NCBI GenBank assembly: GCA_037954665.1
Contig: JBBMOL010000065.1
Location: forward strand, 310,001 to 374,000
Source of the DNA: Laguncularia racemosa
Lineage: Eukaryota > Streptophyta > Magnoliopsida > Myrtales > Combretaceae
Length of the DNA: 64,000 nucleotides
Direction: 5' to 3'
In this document: one piece after another, positions 1-9,576 of the stretch
How positions within the stretch are numbered: the stretch's first letter is position 1
Layout: every line of letters begins with the position of its first letter
The notes under the pieces: model-generated
The model's input: only the letters and a program-made list of their open reading frames with translations
What the model was told of the DNA's origin: nothing
Database searches by the model: none
Program-made: the position numbers and the translations under genes

Positions 1-569
1 GATCTAGGTATCAAGGAGGAAGATCTTTAGAAGATAGCTTTCAAAATTTGATGTGGTTTTGGACTCACAAATGCACTAGTGGCTTTCAAGGATCTAATGA
101 ATTAAATATTTAGGAAGTTTTTAAACAAGATTGTCATTGTGTTTATAAATGACATTTTAGTATACTCTAGAACTGAAGAGGACCATGAAAAACATATAAG
201 GATGGTGTTAAACAAACTACAAGTAGAGAAGCTGTAAGCCAAATTCAAGAAATGCGAGTTTTAGCTTAAGTAGGTAACATTCTTAAACTATGTGATCAGT
301 AAGGATAGGTTAGCTATAGATCTAGAGAAGATAAAGGTTGTGAATGAATGGCCTAGGCCAAGGATGGAGATAAAAATTAGAAGCATCTTGGGGTTACTTG
401 GGTATGATAGAAGATTTGTAAAAGGATTCTCCAAGTTGACAACCCCTTTAACCAAATTAACTCAATGTGAAGAAAATTTCACAGCACTGAAAGAGAGATT
501 AGTTTTTACATTGGTGCTTGCCTCACTTATTAGTGGTGAAGAATTTATGGTGTATAGTGATGTAGAATG
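1..569 (+). pseudogene. Tekay-like chromovirus pol remnant, part 1 (RT to RNase H)
   Basis: Decayed Ty3/gypsy pol. Translation with several in-frame stops shows the end of reverse transcriptase: the catalytic box reads FINDILVYS where the family has Y/F-x-DD, so the first aspartate is now asparagine. The connection to RNase H follows (WPRP, then LGLLGYDRRFVKGFSKLTTPLT, where LGLxxYxRRFVxxFS is the family pattern), then the first RNase H strand (FMVYSDVE). The longest open stretch is 292-570. The gene enters from beyond the left window edge. It stops exactly at a 5-bp duplication flanking the CRM-like insertion, and its next residues reappear at 9389. Assignment to Tekay rests mainly on the chromodomain at the end of part 3. 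Confidence 0.85.
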
Positions 570-574
570 AAAGG

Positions 575-1328
575 TGATATGAACCACGCCCACGTGTGAC
601 GAAACCCAATACCAACACATTCAGAATTGCAACCCAAGATGCCAAACAATTCAAGATTGAACCACGATTCGTTGCCTATAGATGAGGCAAGAACCTTGGT
701 ATATTCTGTTGACGCCACAATCGGGATGAAAGACCGATTGATAAGTCTGAGGTGAATGCCATGGAAGAGATCCAATAAGTTCAAGAGAAGTTCTTTAGAG
801 AAACAAGAGAGGAATTCTCTTAAATTGTGTTTATCGATGTTATATCAAAGTTGTTCCTCTGTTTTCCAACCCTAACAGCTTTTAATAGGGTTTACAGCTC
901 GTAAAACAAAAGCCCAAAACGACATAACTTAATAAAGTTGTGGAAAAATAACAAACAGGCAATGTACGCCGGCAGCATAGTAGGCAACATAGTAGCCGGC
1001 GTAGAATGTACGCCGGGTATATAGGCTGGCGGTGTAGTAGCCAGTGTAGTCCCTTTGTCGCACGCTAATTGCAACGCCAGTTCAAAGCTGGCAGTGTTTA
1101 AGCCAACGTTGTCAAGGCCGGCATCTTTGATCTCCTTGAATGACTTGTACAAATGCAAGGTCATTCTCATGGTTGCTCCATTCTTTTCCGGCTTCTTGGA
1201 TATCCTTTATCAGCCAGTTAAGTGCTTCCTTGAATCGTTTCGCTCGATTTCTTGTGATAAGTCCAGGTGGCACTTCAAGAGGATCCATATTCCATCTTCT
1301 AGCTTGACTCCCATCATAGCTTTCATCA
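575..1328 (-). repeat. LTR of element B (3' LTR in element orientation)
   Basis: This 754-bp LTR pairs with 8627-9383. It contains a cluster of GCCGGC-like motifs at about 960-1110. The last part of the pol reading frame runs through it from 1328 to 1112. Other open frames within it (such as 892-1170 and 1055-1429) are not genes. Confidence 0.93.
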
Positions 1329-1930
1329 TTCCCCTCCTCTTGAAAATGATTTGTCCTCAAATCATCGCCTACATCAAAAGGACTCAGATCAGTAATGTTA
1401 AAAGTAGCACTTACTTGATACTCACATAGCAAATCTAACTTATAGGCATTATCGTTGATGCGCTCAAGAATTTGAAATGGTCTATCACCTCTAGGTAGTA
1501 ATTTAGATCGACGCTGTATAGGAAACTGCTTTTTGCGCATGTGAACCTAAACCCAGTCTCCAGGTTCAAAGACAACTTATTGACGACCCTTGTTGGCTTG
1601 TTTCACATACTGTTCTATCCTTCGCTCAATGTTGAGCCTTGCCTTCTCGTGGATCTGTTTAACAAATTCTGCTTTCTTTTTGCCATCTAGATTAACATAC
1701 TCAGAAATAGGAAGAGGTGATAAATCCAAAGGAGTTAGTGGATGAAAACCATATACAATTTCAAAAGGAGTGAACTTAGTAGCAGAATGCATTGTGCGAT
1801 TATAAGCAAATTCAACATGAGGCAAACAATCCTCCCAACTTTGAATGTTCTTTTTAATGATAGCCATCAACAAAGTAAATAAAGTTCGAGTTACTACCTC
1901 AGTTTGACCATCAGTTGTGGATGACAAGTA
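1112..1930 (-). pseudogene. Element B integrase C-terminal half and tail into the LTR
   Basis: End of the CRM-like pol. It resumes after a one-base loss near 1915 with DGQTEVV and the integrase glutamate, then SWEDCLPHVEFAYN and PFEIVYGFHPLTPLDL. Two in-frame stops follow, at 1577-1579 and about 1546, around the 'FEPGDWV' region (the tryptophan expected after it is now TAG). The tail from 1540 contains LPRGDRPFQILERINDNAYKL and the pattern DLSPFDVGDDLRTNxFQEEGNDE, typical of CRM-like pol ends. It continues without a stop across the polypurine tract and 216 bp into the 3' LTR. Such LTR-reading tails are known for CRM elements, where the tail is thought to aid centromere targeting. I infer the clade from the tail and the domain order. 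Confidence 0.82.
1329..1344 (-). other. Polypurine tract of element B
   Basis: On the minus strand the bases directly before the LTR are purine-rich (TCAAGAGGAGGGGAA). This is where plus-strand DNA synthesis starts, and it fixes the 3' LTR edge at 1328. The tract lies inside the pol reading frame. Confidence 0.85.
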
Positions 1931-2412
1931 GTAGAGAACAATAACTTAGTTCCTAACTTAGCCCACAAGGTCTTCCAGAAGTAGCTTAAGAACTTAGCAT
2001 CTCGATCCGATACAATGGTTCTAGGCATACCATGCAATCTCATAACTTCCCTAAAGAACAAATTAGTGATATGGCAAGCATCATCTGTTTTGTGGTAGGG
2101 AATGAAATGTACCATCTTAAAAAACCTATCCATGACTACAAAAATAGAGTCTCTACCATACCTAGACCTGGGTAATCTTAACACAAAATCCATAGAAATG
2201 TCTACCCAAGGCTCATGAGGAATTGGAAGTAGGGTATAAAGTCCATGAGGTTGGACTCTAGATTTTGCTTGCTTACAAGTGACACATCGCTCACAAATCC
2301 TCTCAACATCTCGTTTCATGTAAGGCCAATAGAAGTGTTCCTGCAAAATCCCTAAAGTTTTAGCTACTCCAAAATGCCCCATTAATCCTCCTCCATGAGA
2401 CTCCCTCACTAA
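1894..2412 (-). pseudogene. Element B integrase, zinc finger and catalytic core
   Basis: Integrase inserts the cDNA into the host chromosome. The zinc-binding half reads HGGGLMGHFG then CERCVTCKQAK. The core has PWVDISMDFVLRLP with the first catalytic aspartate, FVVMDRF, then TIVSDRDAKFLS with the second. The frame is lost just after CHPQ by a one-base deletion near 1915; the catalytic glutamate lies in the next frame (see 1112-1930). The upstream TAA at 2413-2415 separates it from RNase H. Its position between RNase H and the C-terminal tail is standard for Ty3/gypsy. Confidence 0.88.
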
Positions 2413-3213
2413 TTACTCTCTTAAAGAACAATTGGGAATGCAAAGTTTATTCTCCCTAAACAAGAATCCTTCATGCTTATAAAATTTACCATGACCACTC
2501 TTCTCACAGCGAACATACTCTTCACAAAAATCGTGGTCAGTAGCATACAATTCCTTAATGTGCTCAAAACCAAGCAGTCTAGAACTAAGAGTAGAGATAA
2601 GAGCATACCTTCTAGAAAGTGCATCAGTAACAAAATTTTCTTTACCTTGCTTATAGTGGATGACATAGGGAAATGTTTCGATAAACTCCACCCAATGAGC
2701 ATGTCTTTTGTTCAGCTTATGTTGTCCCTTCAAGTACTTCAAGGATTCATGATTAGTGTAGATCACGAACTCTTTTGGCCAAAGATAGTGTTGCCAAGTC
2801 TCTAGCACTCGAACCAATGCATATAACTCCTTGTCATAAGTATGGAAGTTTAAGGTTGCCCCACTTAGCTTCTCACTAAAGAATGCAATTGGTCTCCGCT
2901 CCTGCATGAGAACTACTCCAATACCTATTCCTGAAGCATCACACTCAATTTCAAAAGTTTTAGAGAAATCAGGTAAAGCAAGTAATGGCACATGAGTCAA
3001 CTGATTTTTAAGCGTCTGAAAGGCTTTCTCTTGTTGCTCTCCCCATCTGAACCCCACGTTCTTTTTTATTACTTCAGTAAGTGGTGCTGCAATGGTGCTG
3101 AAATCCTTCACAAACCTCCTATAAAAGCTCGCTAGTCCATGGAAACTCGGAACATTACTTACATTAGTTGGACTAGGCCATTCTTGGACCGCACGAATCT
3201 TCTCTTCATCAAC
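2413..3213 (-). pseudogene. Element B RT connection and RNase H
   Basis: Continues the frame of 3214-5103 after a single nonsense codon (TAG where a glutamate is expected before VDEEKI). The recognisable order is RxxQEWPSPTN, HGLASFYRRFVKDFS, APLTEVIKK, then RNase H: FEIECDASGIGIGVVLMQ with its catalytic aspartate, HTYDKELYALVRVLETWQHYL with its glutamate, and KGKENFVTDALSRR with the last aspartate. It ends at TAA 2413-2415, where the family has leucine. The strand is degraded but catalytic residues are visible. Confidence 0.88.
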
Positions 3214-5103
3214 CTATATTCCTTGTGCACTAACAATAAAACCAAGAAACATAAGTTTGTCTATGCAAAAAGTGCACTTTTTGAGGTTAGTATATAATTG
3301 CTCCTTTTGAAGCACTTCCAAAACATTCCTCAAGTGAGATAAATGGTCTTCTAATCTCTTGCTGTAAATGAGGATATCATCAAAATAGACAACCACAAAT
3401 TTGATAATAAAAGTCCTCAAAACATGGTTCATAAGTCTCATGAAAGTACTAGGTACGTTAGTTAAACCGAAAGGCATTACTAACCACTCATATAATCCAT
3501 ATTTTGTCTTAAATGCGGTTTTCCATTCATCACCTTCTTTCATTTTAATTTGGTGATATCCACTTTTCAAATCAATTTTGGAAAAGACACTAGACCCATA
3601 TAACTCATCTAACATGTCATCTAAGCGAGGAATGGGATGACGATACTTTACCGTGATATTGTTGATGACTCGGCAATCAACACACATTCTCCATGACCCA
3701 TCCTTTTTAGGCACCAAAATCACAGGAACTGCACATGGGCTCATGCTTTCTCTCACGTACCCCTTCTCTATTAAGTCATTGACCTGCCTTTGAAGTTCCT
3801 TTGTCTCCTCTAGATTGCTCCTATAAGCTGGCTTGTTTGGAATAGATGCTCTGGGTATAAAGTCAATCTGGTGCTCAATACCATGAATAGGTGGTAACCG
3901 CTTTGGAATGTCCTTAGGAAAGACATCTTCAAATTCCTGCACAATAGACACAACTACACTAGGTAAAGAGTTAAGAAGTTCGTTAATATTCAAACAAGTG
4001 TCTTTAAAAACCAGCAACAACATAGGTTGCTTCATCACTAACACTCTCCTCACTACACTCGCTCTTGCTACACAACTCTCCTTTTGCAAGGTTGCACTCC
4101 CCTTTTCACTCACCACCGAAGTTGATCCCCCCTCAACTTGGCCTCTAACACTCTTTCTAGCCTTCCTCTCTTTTTCCTTTTGATTTTGACTTTTGTGTTC
4201 CTTTTCTTTTTCTATGTCTTTTTCTCTCTCAATCTCCCTCTGTTTTTCACTTACCTTATATTTTGCAAAAGATTGTTGTAGCTGCAACTGATCCTCATAC
4301 ACCTGTTTAGGTGTTAAGGGTTTAAGATTATAGCTTTTGCCATGGTGAACAAGTGTATACTTGTTAGAAAAACCATCATGAACAACCTTCCTGTCAAACT
4401 GCCATAGCCTCCCCAATAACACATGACAAGCCTGCATCAGCACTACATCGCATAACACCTCATCCTCATACCTACCGATGCAAAAAGAAATTAAGGCTTG
4501 CTTACTCACCTTAGTCTCGCCACTATCATTCAGCCACTGCAATTTATATGGGTTAGGGTGTTTAGTGGTCTTGAGCCCCAACCTCTCAACAATGAAAGTA
4601 CTCACTACATTAGTGCAACTCCTCCCATCAATGATCAAACTGCAAATATGGTCACCTAGATAACATCTAATATGAAATATATTCTCTCGTTGCACCTCCT
4701 CTTCTTCCTTCACCTGCACATTCAAAGCTCGCTTCATCACTACCACTAACTTCCCTGCTATAGGCTCTTCGTCATCACTAGCATCCTCCAATGGAGGCAT
4801 ATCATCATCTTCACTATCCCCTTCAATCTCATACTCACAATCATCGCGCAAAATCATAATGCGTCTATTCGGAAATTGACTAGCAATATGACCTCTACCT
4901 TGGCATTTAAAACATTTAATGTCACAATTTCTAGGAGTAGAAGAATCAGGTTCACCTTGATTACCAGGAGTAGAACCTCCTTGCTTCTGCTCTCCTTTTG
5001 GCTTGGTGGGTAAAGACTTTTCTTCCTTCCTCCAATGGTTAGTCTTCCAAGTAGATGAACCAGCACCCTGTTGAAACCGTGCAATACTACTACCTTTCCT
5101 CCT
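3214..5103 (-). pseudogene. Element B gag C-terminus, zinc knuckle, protease and RT
   Basis: About 630 codons open on the minus strand. From the N-terminal side: a basic/serine-rich gag tail; a zinc knuckle CFKCQGRGHIASQF in which the final cysteine of CX2CX4HX4C is phenylalanine; an acidic linker; an aspartic protease whose active site reads IIDGRSCTNV rather than D-S/T-G; a lysine/glutamate-rich linker; then RT with LVPKKDGSWRMCVDCR, the palm motif VVVYFDDILIYS and LKKCTFC. The frame begins at the solo-LTR junction (5104), so the listed methionine is only an ORF edge. It ends at a TAG (3214-3216). Zinc knuckle and protease are probably inactive; the RT box is intact. Confidence 0.9.
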
Positions 5104-5381
5104 TGTAAACACTCCATTTTTGCCCTAAGAATCAATAATCATCATTAATGATCAATTTTCAATTTTTCCTAATTTTTCCTTAATTTAGCATAAATAGTAA
5201 AAATATTCAAAAAAATAAAATAAATAGGAAAACATGTCAATTTTGAAAAAAATGATTTCAGAAATAGTAATAATAAGGGATGAATAATTTTTACAAATTT
5301 TTGAAATTTCAAAAAATATAAAAAAATAAAAAAAATTACATCGCATATGTACAATTTGCGATACAAAAGAAATCGGGAAAA

Positions 5382-5461
5382 TGGGCCAGCTCAGCTGGCT
5401 CGTGCGTGCATGTTGGGACTGTGTGAAGGTTGAAGGTCACGAGTTCGAATCCTCCCCCCGC
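5382..5461 (+). other. tRNA-like block with A and B boxes, inside the LTR
   Basis: An A-box-like GCTCAGCTGG (5389-5398, consensus TRGCNNAGYNGG) is followed about 50 bp later by a B-box-like GAGTTCGAATCC (5441-5452). This is the internal promoter layout of tRNA genes and tRNA-derived SINEs. The T-arm stem around the B box does not pair well, so a functional tRNA is unlikely. The same block is present on the minus strand of both element C LTRs (A boxes near 11327-11340 and 20374-20387; B boxes near 11273-11284 and 20320-20331). Confidence 0.6.
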
Positions 5462-5798
5462 ATGCGCTCGGCAAAAATTTTTCGTTCTTTTCCCTGGAGC
5501 TGCCACGTGGCAGCGTGTGATTAGCCAAGAGGAAACGCGTGCATGGCGCGTGATCATCTTCTTCGCCCAGGAAAATCGGAGGAGGAGCCAGAGCAGGTCC
5601 GACGAAGACGAAATCGGCCGTTTTTTTTTTTAATCTTCTAGATTAAAGTCAAGATAAAGCCAAATCCATTAGATAAATCAAAGAAAAACAAGAGATTAAC
5701 ACCAAATCGCCGGGATAGAACCGAATCCAAAAAACGGAAAAATATGGGTTTATCCAAATCGGAGGATTTGAGCATATCCAAGAGGAGTTCGAGGTGCC

Positions 5799-5809
5799 TA
5801 TAAATAGAG
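5799..5809 (+). promoter_or_regulatory. TATA box of the Tat/Ogre-family LTR
   Basis: TATAAATAGAG is preceded by a G-box-like CACGTGGC some 290 bp upstream. The same TATA motif is present, inverted, in the element C LTRs near 10918-10928 and 19969-19979. It fixes the transcription direction of this LTR as plus, and of element C as minus. Confidence 0.75.
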
Positions 5810-7308
5810 GAGAGCAGGAGGAAGCCAGGGCACGGAAAAAAGAGAGAGAAAGAGAGAGGAAGGAGCAAATCGGAGTACCCCGGAGAAGTTTGGAGTCGAA
5901 ACCACCGACCGGAGTTGGAGCCACCGCAAGGAGACGTTTTGGGAGTGAAACGCCACCACCATTGGACTCAACACCCTCGAAAAGCTAAGATTCGACATTT
6001 CACCTGCTGCAAAAGACTGCCGGAACGCCGTGATCGAGTAACCTCCGCCGCCGTGTCCGATTCGATCCGACCCGACCCGATTCGACCCGACCGACCCGAC
6101 CCGTGCACCGACCCGGATCCAGGTAAGTCGGATTTTCTGGATTTTTTTATTTTTTTTTTATTTTTTGATTTTATTTAATTTATTTATTTTGTTTAGTTAT
6201 TTGTTCCGAATTAATTTATTATTTTTTTATTTTTTATTTTTTATTATTTGTTTAGTTATTTATTTATTTAGTTTTATTATATTTTCAATAAATAGGAAAA
6301 TGTAGAGATTAGATTTTTCTAGAATTAAAAAATGTGTAAATAAATAAATAAATAAATAATAATAAAATGTAGAAAAATAATAAAAAATATTAGCAAAATA
6401 ATAATAAAGTTTTAGATTTCAAAATAAGATAGATAATAACTTAGGATAAAAATTTTAACAAAAATTCACAAAATCATAAAAAAATCAATAAAAATCATGG
6501 GAAAATAATAAAACTGTAAAAAATCATGAAACCTTAGAAAAATTATAAAAATTGTAGAAGAATAAGAGAAAAGTCATAAAAATCATAAAAATCAACAAAA
6601 ATTAACAAAAAGTTAATAAAAAATTCAAAAAAATTATAAAAGAATCATAAAAAATAAGTTTTAGCACTTAGAAAAATCTTTTCCTTCAAATAAAGTCTAA
6701 AATTGATGTTTTTTCCTAAAAAAATCATTTTCACAATGAAATCAAAGCTTAGGCTTAGAAAGTTTTTAGAAAAATCCAAAAAATGTTAAGAACATAAGTC
6801 AAAAGAGATTTCAAAATTAAAATTCACAAACAAATCTAAATTTTTTCAGAAAAGCGAACTACGGCTTGTTTGATCCTGATTAGCAGGTACGTAGGCACCC
6901 GATCGGGTCAACCCATAAAATGCATGAAAAATGATTTTTTAAATAATTCCTAAACATAATAAAAAGTAACAGAAGCACAATGAAACACATTTCTAAAGAT
7001 GAACAATTTTAGGAGATTAGGTGGTAACCGCAAAGGTTTTAATAGGTTAGCCTCCGGATTTAGAAACTCTGGTTTTCCCTTTTCCTCTTTTCAAAAACGA
7101 GAAGAGGTAATAACGATGACTAGTAGTCCAAATTAAGACTAATCCACTCCTTTAGTCTTAATTCAATATTTCCCAACAACAGTTGGGTGGCGACTCCAAA
7201 AATCAAACGAAATTCCTAACTCAAGTCGAGGATCTATACTAGATGAGCATAGGGTCTAGTCTAGATCGGATTAGGAATGGGAATTCAAAAATTAGACTCG
7301 ACACTCCT

Positions 7309-8148
7309 GTGTTGGTTTTCAACCTTTATAGCCATGTGAACCATATCTTCCAATTCCACATAATGCTGCAATTCTACTACATTTTGAATCTCTTGGTTTA
7401 ACCCAGCAAGAAACCTAGCCATGGTAGCCTCTCTATCTTCCTCAACATTCGCTCTAATCATAGTAACCTCCATCTCCTTGAAATACTCATCTACACTTTG
7501 GCTTCTTTGCTTAAGAGTTTGCAATTTATTGTGCAATTCACGATAGTAATAAGCAGGAACAAACCGCTTCTTCATCACCCTCTTCATCTCTTCCCAAGAC
7601 TCAATAGGTAGTTCGCCATTCCTTCTTCTATACAACATCAGTTGATCCCACCACACTATTGCATAATTTGAAAACTCAATGGCAGCAAGCTTCACTTTCT
7701 TTGTCCCACTATAATTGTGACAATCAAACACCATCTCTACCTTCTTCTCCCATTCTAAGTATGCTTCGGGATCATTCTTCCCTTGGAAAGGAGGAATCTT
7801 CATCTTTATACTACTCAATTGATTGTCCTCTCTATTCCTATCTCCTCTATCTTCCCAATCCCTAGTTCCTCTAGTCCTACCACCATAACCTCTATAACTC
7901 CCGATAGAAGGTTCATCAAATGCATCATCAGAATTCTCATCTCCACCCCTTTGTCCTCTCTTAAAACAACTTTCCCTCTTACGCTCTTGAAAGACGTTTC
8001 TAGATTACTCTAGTTTTTGCTCCACCATTTCATGAATTTGTTCCATTCCCTCCTGAAACATCCTCTTCATCTCACTCCTCAACGCCTCAATCACTAACCT
8101 AGCATCCAACCTCCCCCTCTCACCTTCAGGAGAATGTTGCCTCGACAT
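7309..8148 (-). pseudogene. Element B gag, N-terminal and central part
   Basis: Gag of a Ty3/gypsy element. It forms the particle in the cytoplasm and packages RNA. The likely start is the ATG at 8146-8148, opening MSRQHSPEGERGRLD. It is stopped by TAA at 8005-8007 and then open in the same frame to the solo-LTR junction. The retrotransposon gag domain is clear in the second half: KMKIPPFQGKNDPEAYLEWE, then FSNYAIVWWDQL, ESWEEMKRVMKKRFVP, and QTLKQRSQSVDEYFKEMEV. The rest of gag (zinc knuckle and beyond) continues at 5103 beyond the inserted solo LTR. Dead through the nonsense codon and the insertion. Confidence 0.9.
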
Positions 8149-8610
8149 AGTTCTTGCAATGAAAGGTTAGTACTAACACAAATATGTATAGGATTAAACC
8201 TCATGATTCACTCCCTTACGTGTTTCACTTAAGAAGGATATCCCACAATCACTCGTGTATTCTCATAAACAGATATGATATCAACTCACTAATCCCTCTT
8301 CTCAATTCTCTTGGAATTAATCCAAACCCAACAAATTCTTCCGTAGGATTCAAGAACAAACTTTTTGACTTGAACTTTTCCTATTTTTTTTTTTGTTGTC
8401 TTTGTTTTCGTTCTTCTTATTTATTATTTATTTTTTTTTTGTAACAAGATTGCTAGAATGACACTACACTACTCAAGAGACAATTAACACTATGAATTTG
8501 AGTATGAAGCGATGGTAATACGAAACTTGATATGAACGATTAATATGAATGATTGGAGTTAGGGTTTTGATGTTACCTTTCTCAAACCGAACTGATGTTT
8601 AATAAACCTA
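8149..8610 (-). other. 5' leader of element B
   Basis: About 460 bp between the PBS and the gag ATG. T-rich on the plus strand (poly-T near 8384-8394 and 8430-8440). I see no ORF that resembles a known protein. Confidence 0.7.
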
Positions 8611-8623
8611 GTCTCTGATACCA
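8611..8623 (-). other. Primer-binding site of element B (initiator tRNA-Met type)
   Basis: On the minus strand the bases next to the LTR read TGGTATCAGAGAC, close to the standard TGGTATCAGAGC complementary to the 3' end of initiator tRNA-Met. It marks 8627-9383 as the 5' LTR. Confidence 0.88.
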
Positions 8624-8626
8624 AAT

Positions 8627-9383
8627 TGATACGAACCACACCCATGTGTGACGAAACCCAATACCAACACGTTCGGAATTGAAACCCAAGTTTCCAAACA
8701 ATTAAGATGGAATCGTGACCCATTGCCTATAGATGAGGCAAGAACCTTGGTATATTCTGTTGACGCCACAATCGGGATGAAAGACTAATTAATAAGTCTA
8801 AGGTGAACGCCACAGAAGAGATCCGATAAGTTCAAGAGAAGTTCTTTAGAGAACTAAGAGAGGAATTCTCTCAAATTGTGTTTATCAATGTTGTATTAAA
8901 GTTGTTCCTCTGTTTTCTAACCCTAGCAGCTTTTAATAGGGTTTACAGCTCGTAAACACAAAAGCCCAAAACGACATAACTTAATAAAGATGCGGAAAAA
9001 TAACAAACAAGCAATGTACACCGGTGGCGTAGTAGGTGGTGTTGAATGTACGCTAGGTGTATAGGCCGGCGGCATAGTAGCCGGTGTAGTCCCTTTGTTG
9101 CGCGCTAATTGCAACGCTGGTTCAAAGTTGGCAGCGTTTAAGCCAGCGTTGTTAAGGCCGATAGCTTTGATCTCCTATGCTTTGATCTCCTTGAATGACT
9201 TGTACAAATGCAAGGTCATTCTCGTGGTTGCTCCACTCTTTTCTGGCTTCTTGGATATCCTTTATCAGCCCGTTAAGTGCTTCCTTGAATCGTTTCGCTT
9301 GATTTCTTGTGATCGGTCCAGGTGGCACTTCAAGAGGATCCACATTCCATCTTCTAGCTTGACTCCCATCATAGCTTTCATCA
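8627..9383 (-). repeat. LTR of element B (5' LTR in element orientation)
   Basis: 757 bp, pairs with 575-1328. It contains a short internal duplication near 9168-9192 (TTTGATCTCC twice) that the partner lacks, besides many single-base differences. Confidence 0.92.
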
Positions 9384-9388
9384 AAAGG

Positions 9389-9571
9389 GTGATAGCATAT
9401 GCATTTAGGCAGTTGAAGCTTTATGAGAAGAACTATCTGACTCACAATTTAGAGTTAGTAATTGTTATTCTTGCACTTAAACTATAGAGGCATTATTTAA
9501 ATGGGGAGAAGTGTAAGATATTCATGGATCACAAGAGCTTGAAGTATCTTTTTACCTAAAAATAATTAAAC
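9389..9571 (+). pseudogene. Tekay-like pol remnant, part 2 (RNase H middle)
   Basis: Short piece of the oldest element between the two big insertions. It reads RVIAYAFRQLKLYEKNYLTHN, then LELVIVILAL, then RHYLNG and FMDHKSLKYLFT: the centre of a Ty3/gypsy RNase H including the glutamate in LELV. Two in-frame stops are visible. It continues part 1 across element B and is continued by part 3 after element C. Confidence 0.88.
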
Positions 9572-9576
9572 ATTAG

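Larger units (their letters stand above)
5104..7303 (+). mobile_element. Solo LTR of the Tat/Ogre family, inside element B gag
   Basis: A 2200-bp LTR beginning TGTAAACACTCC and ending CTCGACA, flanked by perfect duplications CTCCT (5099-5103 and 7304-7308). It is in opposite orientation to element B and homologous to both LTRs of element C (9577-11618 and 19016-20676, inverted). Order along it: AT-rich start, an ATCGCA/TGCGAT hairpin, a tRNA-like block, a CACGTGGC G-box near 5510, TATAAATAGAG near 5800, a CCCGACCCGA-rich stretch near 6060-6115, about 700 bp of A/T-rich DNA, then the 3' end. A solo LTR is what recombination between two LTRs leaves. Without it, gag of element B is in frame across the junction. 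Confidence 0.94.
575..9383 (-). mobile_element. CRM-like chromovirus, complete but dead (element B)
   Basis: LTR retrotransposon read on the minus strand. LTRs lie at 575-1328 and 8627-9383 and both begin TGATA and end ATCA on the plus strand. The flanking duplications are perfect: AAAGG at 570-574 and 9384-9388. A methionine-initiator PBS sits beside the right LTR (its 5' LTR) and a polypurine tract beside the left. It splits the Tekay-like pol between part 1 and part 2. Domain order is gag, zinc knuckle, protease, RT, RNase H, integrase and a C-terminal tail running into the 3' LTR. At least five nonsense codons, one frameshift and a 2.2-kb solo LTR in gag make it non-functional. The LTRs differ at many positions, so it is not recent. 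Confidence 0.93.

Noticed and set aside
892..1429. Overlapping open frames in the element B LTR
   Set aside because: They lie in the LTR on both strands, are not conserved between the two LTRs, and only the minus frame ending at 1112 is explained (pol tail).
5382..5461. Functional tRNA gene
   Set aside because: The T-arm stem beside the B box does not pair, no clear acceptor stem is present, and it is embedded in an LTR. Kept only as a tRNA-like block.
575..9383. Element B as an active autonomous CRM-like element
   Set aside because: At least five nonsense codons, a frameshift, damaged zinc knuckle and protease motifs and an inserted solo LTR.
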